Below the pieces are notes generated by a model that was not told the origin of the DNA, did no database searches, and saw nothing but the letters and a program-made list of their open reading frames with translations. From the NCBI GenBank assembly GCA_027605045.1, contig JAQFWX010000001.1, positions 1,674,001-1,738,000 of the forward strand: a stretch of 64,000 bases of DNA, in the 5' to 3' direction. How positions within the stretch are numbered: the first letter of the stretch is position 1; each line of letters begins with the position of its first letter. Shown here in pieces: positions 35,064-45,900 of this stretch. This DNA is from Phallus indusiatus. Its lineage: Eukaryota; Basidiomycota; Agaricomycetes; Phallales; Phallaceae. The translations under genes and the position numbers were made by a program.

Positions 35064-35908
35064 ATGCCACGGCAAGGCACGCAATTATCCCAGGAAGACG
35101 AAGCTATAGTCAACGCCCTCGTCGAACGGAAGTTCCGTCTCATCACTGTGGGCGATGAACACGCCGAGGTGGTCCGCCGCCAAGGACAAGAAGTTTTTCG
35201 GCGAGCCTTTCACGAAGCCGCTAGAGATCTTGAGCCACAGCCTGGTGGAGAAGGGATAATTCCGCCCAGGGGTACAAACATGGAGGAATACTACCGGAAT
35301 TTCGAGACTATACTCACAGCAAATGCTCAAACACCTTACGAGTGAGACCCTTCCCGTTCGGATTATTATTTGGTGTCGTTTCAATTATTTCTCAGACATA
35401 TGTATATTGCATTGGTGGCAGCAAACTTGATTGCAGTCGTCAATGCTTGTGAATATGCCTATCTCCCCGAAAGACTGCAGCGGGAAAGTGATCTGAGAAT
35501 GGCACAAAGAGAATTGTATGCCATGCCGTCAACATAATGTGTTCATTTTTACAATCTTCCTCTAGCACGTTGTCCAATAAGAACGCGGCCACCGGGCCAC
35601 AAGCCCAGATCAGCACTCAACGACTCCAAGTTCTTCCACCACTTGGCCAAGGGGTGCCGCGCGAGCCACTGACCCATAGGCAGGTCAACGAATATCTGGA
35701 GAATTTTTCCAAGCTTCATCATAAGATTCTTTGGGACGCATCCAGTCAGGAGTGCTACAAAATCATTGGAGCGAACTATTCTCAGGATAATCCAACGATC
35801 GACTCGTATGAGGTTCAGCTGCAAGGATGTTCCTCAGCAGTCACATACTCGTTCGATAGCGTCAAACAAATGCTGCTTCAAAGCTCTTCTATTAGAACCT
35901 CGCCATGA
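35064..35908 (+). CDS. Orphan family 1 protein, copy E
   Basis: Three exons: 35064-35341, 35396-35515 and 35566-35908, giving 246 aa. Strong similarity to copy C in exon 1 (VERKFRLITVGDEHAEVVRRQGQEVFRRAF) and exon 2 (HMYIALVAANLIAVVNACEYAYLPERLQRE, RMAQREL). Exon 3 has a Gln/Pro-rich linker and the C-terminal module VNEYLENFSKLHHKILWDASSQECYKIIGANYS ... TYSFDSVKQMLLQSS. Intron positions and phases are the same as in A and C, so the copies arose by DNA duplication rather than retrotransposition. Intact frame; function unknown. Confidence 0.78.
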
Positions 35909-36309
35909 ATAGTTTGTCAAATTTGCTTGTTAAATGCTTTCCATTGTCTGTTACAATGAAATGTACTCCCTCGTTGAATACATGAACCGTGTTATGTACC
36001 CTAAAGCCTTTCAATGTGTCGCAGATTGCATTCAATTGATGGACTTGAGCATGCAATTCATGGTTACGGTCAGCGTTGTCGCGTTGTCCAATTCGCCGCT
36101 CGCGTTCACGTCACACCAATCAGCTGGTCACTGCCTGATTCTGAATTGGTAGTCAGCCGAGGTCAATCTTGGGTCAACCCCTACTTCTCACGCTTATGAC
36201 TGAGATATTCATATTGTATTCATGTTACAAAGATTCACGCGTGATCAATATTATGAGCAAGTACATAGAGACTTCACAAAATTACTTTGAACAATAAATA
36301 TACACCCAT
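35909..36309. other. Convergent spacer
   Basis: About 400 bases between copy E (+) and the Vip1-like gene (-). Open frames at 35934-36152 and 36014-36199 overlap each other and are unsupported. Confidence 0.4.
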
Positions 36310-37452
36310 TCAGATCGTCTTTTTCTCAGACGTGTCTGCAGCTTGAGAAACACCACTACCAGGCGCCGTCGCACCTTGAGATTGACGATGCTTGGAGATA
36401 CGCTTGGCTTCTTCGTGAATGTCAACAATTTGTTTGGACGTGGTCGTGTAGAAATCGAAACTAAAAAGGACAATGTTCAATTCGATTCGATTTGCAATAA
36501 CCTGAATTGCGTACATTTTCCTGCCAAGAGGGTGTTGGAGAGCTTGGCGATAGTACTTTTAATGACTTGAGCATTATAGCACCATTATCAATGAAGAGGA
36601 AACTACATACGCTCTCAGCGGTTGTTGAGATTCCTTTCTGTTGGTCTATCTCTTTCGCTTTAACATGAGCATCAGTTAAAGCTTCCTGGAATTTGCCGGT
36701 TAAAGTTCGCTCAGGCCCAACGACTTGTGAGCCTAGTTTCGTGTCCAACGCTTTGAAATAAGTCAGGAAGCGGTGGGAGATTCCTTGTTTGGCTTTCGAC
36801 AGGAATCAGAGCATAAACTTTACGTCGGTGAGATATGAAACCTACTATCTATCTCGATAGCACGCTGCAAAACGGAATCGGACAGTGTATAACCATGCGC
36901 CAAGTACTCAGCGACGACTTGTAGAACAGATAGGTGAATATAAATAATCGAACCAAAGATCGATGACGTACTTCCTGCTTTAGGCTTGTCGGTTTGGTCA
37001 ATTCCATGACCATCATGATGCGGGGTGGCGTGTTCTCCATGTGTGTCCGGTTCGTCGGGATGAATAGTATCGCTGGTGACATTGAGATGAGCACCATCTA
37101 GAGTACCTCCATTTAACATCAAAGCTGTCTTCGCCGCTGAAGGCTTCTCGAAGTCAATGATCGCCGATCGTGTAGTCGTGTCATGTTTAATGGATGTAAT
37201 CCTTTACAACAATAAGAACCATGATATATGCCACAAGAAAGAAAAAACGCACTTCCCACAAAAGCTATAATCGTGGACTGTGATTAAGATTGAGTATCAA
37301 CGAATGTCGTTGAAATAGGCTTACGAGAAGAAATCCTTGAGATTGTTCTCTGTGGTTTCAGTTGAAAGTTCTGATACCTAAACATGTAATTTATTCTCTC
37401 AATTTCAGGAAGAAGAATGAATTGGAAAACTCACTTTAACGGTATATGACAT
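36310..37452 (-). CDS. RRM protein of the Vip1 family
   Basis: Eight exons on the minus strand: 37435-37452, 37325-37377, 37253-37264, 36972-37201, 36846-36917, 36611-36792, 36515-36555 and 36310-36460, giving 252 aa. The N-terminal RRM reads MSYTVKVSELSTETTENNLKDFFSFCGKITSIKHD, with the RNP-like DFFSFCGKI, then an alpha-helical C-terminal half (YLAHGYTLSDSVLQRAIEID, KQGISHRFLTYFKALDTKLG). This layout matches fission-yeast Vip1-type proteins, abundant fungal RRM proteins of poorly known function. Exon 3 is only 12 nt and encodes part of SFCGK. The middle region has a His/Asp-rich stretch (HGEHATPHHDGHG). Confidence 0.85.
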
Positions 37453-37626
37453 GGTTGTAAAGGCGAACCCGGATAGGAGTAAGTTGAGGGCTTATAAAGA
37501 CTGCGAAGGGACGTCATAAATGGAAATTCCCTGACGTCAATTTGCAATTCGACCTGCGCCGCTGCCGCTTGCGTCACAAAATCACATGTCTCCCGGCTTC
37601 ACTCCAAGCAGGATGCAGAAAAAATG

Positions 37627-39121
37627 TCAGATATTATTTTTTTTTGTATTCAGGATAGCATGCGCTACACTGCCGGGTACCATACATCGGAAGGGTATCG
37701 TACTGACATCGTCTGACACCAAAAAACCGTTTTCGCTGGCTATGGTGAGATTATCTAGTGTTTGAATATGATCGTCCGGGTATGTAGATATGCGCTCATC
37801 TACAAAAGGGGAGTCTGAATCTTTGTCGGTACAAACGAGATTGATAGACCCTGGCGAGGAGTATGACGTAGGCTCGGATTCCGTCGCTGAAGGTTGCAAG
37901 ACGTAAAACTGTGGGACAGCTTATACAGAAACTGGTCCTTTCAATGCTCAGAGACCACGTACCTGGACAAAATCACCAGTTCTTAACGAAGCATCTCCTT
38001 CCAAGGCCAAAGCTCCACGCGATTGACCGCCTGCAATGATTCGATATATCTTCCGAACCTTGTCGAGCAATGTAAGCTATGAAAGAAAATATGAAAATAT
38101 AAGACAACTAACATGTGAGGTTGTTGCAGGATGGCCCAGATAAAGTGAGCTATCTTTGTCAACTGATGCAGCAGGCTTCGTCTCAATAGCCTTCATAAGC
38201 AATGCCGTAGGGTTCAAATCATCTAACACGTGCACAAGATTGCCGTCGACTCTAATTACATCATAAACACCTATTTTGAATGAAGATATATAAACAAAAT
38301 TACCTATTTATTTTCATAGGTTCTGAGAATGGTAATAGCCTTGGATAACTGATAGATGCCAAGCTTGTTCCGTATGTGTTTCTGAAAGCTACTCCAATAG
38401 CTCCAGAAGAAATTTGGTTTCCATTATAGAACATGGTAAAAGGCAACCCTGTTATAAATGGTGTATGGGAAGCAAAAATTCCGAGCTGAAGATATCATGC
38501 GTCTGCAAAACGGTCAAGGTATAGAATATGTACCTGTTTTATGTTTGGCAGATGGTTGAGAGCTCCAATCAATCCCTCAGGAGCATTATCCGTGAAGTAT
38601 ACGACTGAATGTAAATCTCTGTAGCAAGTGAGATTTTTTGTTGGTTTCAAGATGGTGAGAACAGAACCCTCGTACCGTGTACTAGCGAGACTAGATAGTG
38701 GTTCCGGTAATATTTGGGGTTCGTTCTGGTTTGTCCATAAAGACACGTCTTGAGAGAAATCGGGCAGCCGGTCGTTATGATGCGACGACTCTGATGGTGT
38801 GCGAGTTAGCCACCGTCCCACTTGTACTGGCGGAATTCCGGGAATGGTAGAGCGAAAGGGAACGCAGTCTTTCGTGTCCAGGTATGCCACCGAGCAAATT
38901 GCGCGATCTGGGTATTGTGTAAAAGGCGCGGTTAGACATCCGATAGATTGCGTCGCAGAATTCGACAGGTACGAAACAACATTCTCCAAGCCTGGAACAT
39001 TTGTTGAAACGGCAAACAGCAATGTAGAGTTAGTTTTTGGTATTTTTAATTTTTGAAGCGTTTTTAGCAAAAGGGAAGACGAGGATTTTGCACCAAATTG
39101 GTATGTGCGGAGCCATTGCAT
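37627..39121 (-). CDS. Probable FIST-domain protein
   Basis: About six exons on the minus strand, from the ATG at 39121 to the TGA at 37627-37629. Recognisable pieces in order: LLFAVSTNVPGLENVVSYL; IGCLTAPF; YLDTKDCVPFRSTIPGIPPVQVGRWL; VVYFTDNAPEGLIGALNHLPNIKQLGIFASHTPFITGLPFTMFYNG; GAIGVAFRN; and, near the end, IYRIIAGGQSRGALALEGD and GDFVQFYVLQPS. This order resembles FIST (F-box and intracellular signal transduction) sensory-domain proteins found across basidiomycetes, but I assign it from pattern only. A FIST domain would bind small ligands such as amino acids (family suggestion). No F-box is visible. The C-terminus is Ser/Asp-rich. Confidence 0.6.
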
Positions 39122-39317
39122 CGATTGTCAATGGAACAACGATGGAGGACTCCAATCACATAGTGCGTGTAATTGTGGGAATTTTCTGATATGAAATTCA
39201 CGTGATGCTTATGGACGGATCGCGCGACGGGTGTATGTAGCCCTGTCGCGCCACATTGTGCCAATAATGACCTGCTCGCAGTCTTAGAAGTACTGGCGTT
39301 GTGCTGCTCTGTTTACA

Positions 39318-39803
39318 ATGTTCACCAAATCTTCTACCCCAACCAATTCTCATCCTCAACCTAAACGGACGCCCGCTCACTACGGAGCACCCCCCGCTGG
39401 TTAGAAAGAAATTAATCAGTATTATCACTTCGGATGGCCAGTTAACAAAAAAATGCTGCGTTCAGTCTCCTCAAACTCTCGCTCGAAACTTCCTACTCAT
39501 AATTTATACGCCGGGATACCTTGCAGCCGTCTCGAACTGTTTCCTTAAGTTCATGGCATCAATGCGATTTTGTGCGAACCTGATGGATTTTGCGAAAATC
39601 AAGGACGAACGTTTACCTGGGAAGACGATGGTCAACGTTGTGTTCAATTCATTTCCATCGGCTGCACGTGCTCGAGGAGGTACTTTTGGCGTCGTCCATA
39701 TCAAGAAACGATGGAGGAGCTGATCAAGATAATAGGTGAAAGGCCAAGATGGATGAAGAATGCTTCGACGAAGGAGGTGTTTGTAATAGGGTTACTCGCT
39801 TGA
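39318..39803 (+). pseudogene. Orphan family 2, pseudogene with two nonsense codons
   Basis: A full-length relative of the gene at 15494-15997. The same reading frame can be followed for 162 codons from the ATG at 39318 to the TGA at 39801-39803 with no frameshift. It carries two internal stops: TAG where the intact copy has the Trp of GAPPAAWK, and TAA where it has the Lys of LLFKFHG. Downstream it still matches strongly: HGINAILCEPDGFCENQGR, FISIGCTCSRRYFWRRP, IIGERPRW and NASTK. The lack of indels and the preserved C-terminus point to recent inactivation. Confidence 0.8.
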
Positions 39804-40848
39804 ACATATTTCAACATTACACTTATCTAGGGAACAGACCGCCTAGCCCTCTATCGCAAATTCAGGTTATCGAGGAAGAGCGACTATGTTTCAAGGATAT
39901 ACATCTTCCACAGTAAAAAGTATGGCTGCAGCTAGTCCACGGCCATTTGGAAGAATTGGCTAAGAATCCGATTGTGAAAATAATAAATTTTCAAGGCAAG
40001 CATAAACACTTCTGAATACATGAATGCTCAAATCTTTTGTGATAATCAGCGATCGCCATAGTCGAAAAAAATGATTCTTGTGTACATGTTTTTGAAGCAA
40101 CACCGATCATGAAACGAGCCGTAAAAAAGTGAGACAAATCGGGCGGGGCTAGCGATCCGGAATCTGGCCCCAACAAATGTGTTTTTGATTTACCAGCCTC
40201 CCTCGAGATGGCAATCCATACCAAATCTGTCATTTGCCTTCCTATTATCCCATTTACCAAAAACACCTTGCTTGAGAAATGAGTGAAAGACATATCGGGC
40301 CATGACTCTGAATCTGTACAAAAGTGACCGATAAGTGAGCCATTCTTATCCCGCTGGTGATATAGGATGATTAACGTTCGTGGTCACAGTAGAAACACCG
40401 ACTGTTTTATACGAACGTTAAGATTTTTCAAAATAGTCTTCTATGTTGAAATGTGCAAGACGAGATGTAGTTACTCAGTCTGCTTGAATCCGAACAAGTA
40501 ATATGGTGAACATAAGGTTGTGCGAGACGAGTATCCGACTTTCAGCGTGTGTAGGGAGCTTGAGACGTTTTAGTCTCATAGAAGCTGTCCTGTCTATTCT
40601 GGCTACCTCGCCAACAATTGGAGTTAGCCATCGAGTAAGGTAACGTGTTCGGCCCGGTACAGGGGTAGAAACGGATTGGAGGTGATCCTCGGAGATATTA
40701 TTTCATTCTCGTGGCCATATGCAAGTTTATAGACCGCATATCTGAATAGAATACCGAGAAAGCGGAGCTGTGAATTCTCGAACGTCGAAATGTACTCTGC
40801 GCTCTGAAGTACTATCGGCGTGCACGACAGCTGTGGCTTTAGAAGCAC
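39804..40848. other. Intergenic stretch
   Basis: About 1 kb after the family 2 pseudogene. Minus-strand frames at 39991-40293 and 40624-40848 have no recognisable product. No gene called. Confidence 0.45.
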
Positions 40849-42434
40849 TTAGAAGTTTTCTGCGCTGAGGTGATCAAACTGTATATCTAAAAGTTACAGA
40901 GTTGAATTCCTTTCCTTGAAATTCATTCAAGTCAACTTACCTAACGCTGTCCTGGTTTGCGGTGCCGAATGAAACAGATTCACCTGCCAGTCGAGATTTA
41001 TATGTTCGCTCGCTCGGTTTTGGAATTCATCGTAGCTTGAGCTATCCCATGCGCAATTAATAAGCATCGTCTTCAATTGAGCACAGTTCCTCTTCACGTC
41101 CTTCCGACTTTTCGCAAACTTCAGGAGCAGCTCCACTTCCTCGCTACTAAAGACGCGTCTAGATATTGTTAAACATTCCAACTTGGAGAGTTTGATGTAA
41201 GTCGAGGTGTCGGTTAAGCACTGAAGAAATCTGTTCCCGAGTTCTCCTTCGACCTGAAGGCTTTTCAAGTTAGGCATATGCTGTGCATGCCGTTCCCATA
41301 TCTCCGAGTTTATGGGAAGATTGTTCATAGTCAAACTCTGGATACAGCTTCCACGAGCTGAGACAAAACATATCAGCGTTTGACACATATAGTCGTCCGT
41401 CATTGGATGGTCGTAGCCCTCGATATGAAACTCAGTTAGATGAGGTATTTCTAACGCAGTCATTATAGGAATGATATCAGCAGAGAATGATTGCAGGTTG
41501 ATTTGAAGCTTTGTTAGTTTGGGCAGTTTGGTTGGTACCTCAAGAAGACTTTCACCAGAATCTCGGCTAGGGGTCCAGGAAAATTCTTGAAGATTGCACG
41601 CCACCGAGAGAATTGTGAGTACCATAGAATGATCCAGCAAGTAATCCGAGTGATCGCCATCTAAGGAAAGGAGGCGTAGACAATCAAGGGAGCTTTTGAG
41701 GTTTGAACTGTACAACAAGTATCCGAGGTTAAACAGCTTCAAAGTTTCTACATTGTCTAACCGAAAGCTAGTCGAGCAGAGAAACGGGGCCTTGACGTTG
41801 AAGTTCCATGGTGAGATTTCCAAATCCAGAGTGCGTAAAGTTGCCATATCGTAGTCATATTCCCTGCCGAAGAGTTCGTGAAGCACTGTCGGGTTGATAT
41901 GTCCCGCGATTGCTTCAAAATATTTGAAATTATCTCTAATAGTCTCAAGAGATTTCATTTGCTTGGTAGGATAGTTGTGCTCAATGTTGTTGTAGATAGA
42001 AATGTCCACCTTCAGTCGATGCTGACCCCGATAGCGAAAGTGATTATCCAAGACGTCTTCTAGATCCGCGAAAGAATATTGATGCAACTTCAGGTTTTTC
42101 CAGGCATTTGGTAAGTCACAGATGATACTTTCCCATAAACGGCAAACTTTTTTCAATGTAATTGGCGTCGTCTTATGTTTGTTTATGGAATCTGTACAAC
42201 GTAGGCACTCAAGAAATATTGAGATCAGCAATTCAGTGGGAAGACGCTGAATGGGAGGAACTGGAATAGGTATGCTAAGTGAAACGCTAAGCGAGCGAGA
42301 TAAACATACGTACCGTCAAGAAATGATGTATTTCCTACAAGCCGTTTATGAGTACCACCTCCCGAGGGTTCGTTTGAGTCTTCTTGTAACCGGACCCCGC
42401 CGATTAGATCATGCAACAAGTTTTGGGTGTTCAT
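40849..42434 (-). CDS. F-box / leucine-rich-type protein
   Basis: Agaric-type F-box protein, probably a substrate adaptor of an SCF ubiquitin ligase (family knowledge). Exon 1 is 42314-42434 (MNTQNLLHDL...), and a long exon 2 starts at 42260. The F-box starts right at the junction: PPIQRLPTELLISIFLECL, then LKKVCRLWESIICDLPNAWKNL. The remaining 380 residues contain irregular leucine-rich repeats (CLRLLSLDGD, LPKLTKLQINL, IPHLTEFHI, MPNLKSLQVEG, LSKLECLTIS). Exon 2 either reads to a stop at 40927 or, as the consensus GTAAGT donor at 40940 suggests, splices to a last exon at 40849-40886 ending ...LSAENF. I used the spliced end. Confidence 0.82.
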
Positions 42435-42989
42435 TTGAGCCCAGAGCGACCAGCGATCGCCAAATACAGCCGGGATGGCACTATCGTCTTTTTTTGGTGT
42501 AGACCAGTGGTAGTGGCGGGAGCCAAAATGCGAAGCTGCCCCCTAAGGCTGCAGACATTTGTGGCAAACTCGATCACCCCCTAAACTAGAGACAGGCCAC
42601 AGGATGTTTGACGACGAACCAGCTATGAGTATACTGAAAACGAAATCATTAGACAAAACATAAAACGTCAGGACTAGTCTGAGAGACCTACCAGAAAGGA
42701 GTTATTGCCGTTGTGTCTCAACAATTAAATCCATGAGCTTGTCAATTCCAAATTGGAAAATATTCATCGCAAAAAGCATACGCAGACTAAATCACAAAGA
42801 GTAAAAGGCTGTTAGCCAAAATGTAGTATACGGGAAAGAAAAGTATGTATTAGATACTCGAAAACGGAGTCGGACACTGACAGAGCGGGCAGACGTCACC
42901 CTACAACGTGATTTCGGACAGAAGAATTTAAACTCCGCAACGCGCACGCCGCGCTCTATAAAGAGCCAAATTGCAAGTTGCTCGCAGCG
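42435..42989. other. Divergent promoter region F-box / SCC2
   Basis: About 555 bases between divergent start codons. A TATAAAG element at 42957-42963 lies about 30 bases before the SCC2 start codon, so any leader would be very short. No gene seen. Confidence 0.5.
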
Positions 42990-45900
42990 ATGGACCGTGC
43001 TTGGTATCACAGACAACATCGACAGCAACAAGAATCTCAGCAAAACGCGTATTTTAATCAGGCAAATCGACCATATGCGCTTGAAAATCAGTCGTTTAAT
43101 CCGCCACTACCCGATCTTCAAACAGGTTTCCCCGAATATTCGTTCCCGACGGCTTCGGTGAATGGTAGATTGCCCTTTCATTCTTTTTGTTCATCGCTGA
43201 TAGAACATCTAGTAACAAGGCGCATAGAAACAGTGACGATGACCGCACCTGTGTCATCTTATCTTCAAGACCAACATTACCAATCGCAGCCTCTTGTGAA
43301 CCCACCTCCTTATTCAGAATACCCCGACGACACTCCCAAGACAATGACCTACTCTGGCATAACAGGTCAATCTTGGGACCCAATGCAAAACGCGCATATG
43401 GACATTCTCCCAACTAGCAGGCGAGTGTGATTGCGTTTTCTTTCACAAAACGTATGTATGCGCTTACAACGCTCACTGAGTAGACCATTTCCCCCTCCTT
43501 CCTCAAATCCCTGGAACATGTCATCCTATTCGTCAAACTCAGCTTCGAGCTCCCATATACGGCTTCCAATTAATCAGTCGTCTTCGTCGATTGCCATGGC
43601 TCTTGGTGATCCACATAAACCTCATTCCACCTCATCTTCTACGTACCAGCATAACAAACCCATTGCCCCTATACACCAACCTCCACCTCTTATCTCACAT
43701 GCCAAAGTCAGATCCTCAACGCCACCTCCACAACCAGTACCCGAATTCAAAACGCCTATCAAACCTTCAGGCCCGGATTCTACGTTATCGAGTCCGGACC
43801 CATTAGCTATTCAACGTCCCTTTGTGGAAACGATTGTGCCGTCTACTTTACCTAAGAAGCTACCAAACACCCCCATAACGTCAAGTCCAGATCCTCTTGC
43901 TTTTCTCCCCAGCGAGTCCGACTCCATCACCCCTCGCAAAAGAAAACCGGTCCCTCTGGTATCTCCCACTCTCAAGCGTAGTGGTTCTAGCAGTCTGTCC
44001 ATCACCATCTCGCGACAATCTTCTCAAACATCCTCATCTTCCGATCAAATTACACCTGGGGGCACAATTAGGCCTAAGAAACTTTTTTGGGGTGTTGAAG
44101 TCCCTCCACCGCCGAAAGGATTCTCCACTCCAAGTACTTCAGGTCGCTCCAAATCAGCTCCTTCAACTAAAGATCTTGGGGGTTTTAGTCCGCCTGATAG
44201 CGAGTGGGACGAAGAAGATTCAGTTAAAAGGAGTGTAAGCAAGAGCAGTGGGAAGCGAACCGGCGATAGGGATGATCGAGGTATTCACTCCTTTCTTAAA
44301 GTCAAGTGATTTTAGCCCACCTTTGACTGCATTAGTTCCCCTGGAAAAGTTAACTGCTTTTATTGATGATATTTTTGAAAATGAAGATTCGCTTCCAGCG
44401 GACATTTCTACGAGTGTTTCTTCCATTCCTCACGAGTGGTTCTCCATCCATACTGCAGAGGCCGCACATCCTTATCTTGCCGTTTCAATTATACGAAAGT
44501 TGATCAAATTGGTTTCTCAGGTGGCGAGACCTCGTAAGCGTGTACGCTTGTCTCGAGATGCGCCTCGGAAGATAGCCGGTGGTTTAGCTGAGGTGGAGAC
44601 AGGGACTCTTAACAGAATTTTGAAGATCCTGGAACGAAGCGTAAAGGCAGGAGAAGCTGTGGATCCTTTCGGACACGTTCCGCTGATTAACGGTGACAAG
44701 AAACCGAAAACCCCCAAAAACACCAAAGGTAAATCAGCCAAAGGCAAAGATAAGGAAGGATCAGAGCCAATTTATGGTGAAATGGAGAACGCAGAGGACG
44801 AAGGGCATGAAGATGTTTTGACAGAAGATAACCTTCAAAAGATGGAGAAGCTTCTTGAAATAGCATTGGAGAGTGTGCTCGCCGCTGACTGCTGCATTGC
44901 TTTTCTAGCGGCTGATAAGCTCCCCAAACAGGTATGAAAAGCTGACCTTGTATCGTACCCAACTAAATTCCCTGCAGCTCTATTCTGAGGAACTGATTAC
45001 CTCGTGCCTATCTGCCGTGAAGAATCAACTAGTAAAAGTGATATATCCATTCGTAGAAGTCTCTTCCGGGATAGTTGGAGATATTCATATGAGCTACTCG
45101 CCCCTTCTGCTGCATGTTGCAAAGTCGAACAATCCCTCTTGCCAATTCTATAGAGATTCGATCAGAAACACGTTTCAAGCCATCACAGCTGTCTTTCCAA
45201 GGATCAATGCTTTGATTGGGTCTGAAGTCGCTATGTCGGACTCGATTGTCATTCAAGCTGTGTATATTGCTATTGGTCCCTTTTTTGTCGTAGATCCGGG
45301 TGTCGAAAGTCGAAGCAAGAAAGGGGATACTGGGAGCAGTGTGGTATTGAATACGCTTGGCGGAAGAGGTGCAATGAGAGCTCTTAGATTAGAAGCATTA
45401 AGTTTGATCCGAAATGTAAGCGTACGGTATTGCATTTGCGATTTCGCGTTGATTGTCTGACTTTTCTAGATTTTCGCCAATCATGAAGATCAGCGTTCTT
45501 GGATTATAGAGGAAATTCTCACTTCCCTTATCAAGCTGCCAGATTTGAAACAGAAGAGCGGTCAATTTAGGTGCATATATTTCAAGAAGAGTCTATTATT
45601 TTGATTCAGAGTTTCCTTCTACTTTGCAGGCTACGCGATGGCCGCTTTATCCATACCGTATCCGCACTTCTGCTGCAGCTAGTTCAGACGTCTGTGCATG
45701 ATGTTCGGTTAAAGGCTAAACGTGTATCTCTCAGTCGCCAGCAGTCATTTGTTATGAAACCTGAAAGCCAAAATGCGAGTCAACATAATTTTAATGAACC
45801 TTTCTTGAACGAGAGAGACCACGAGGTGAGATCAGTTCAAGCATTTGGGTATTTATTCTCACCTCAAGTAATCAGGAAATTCAGCTGTATACCACTGGGC

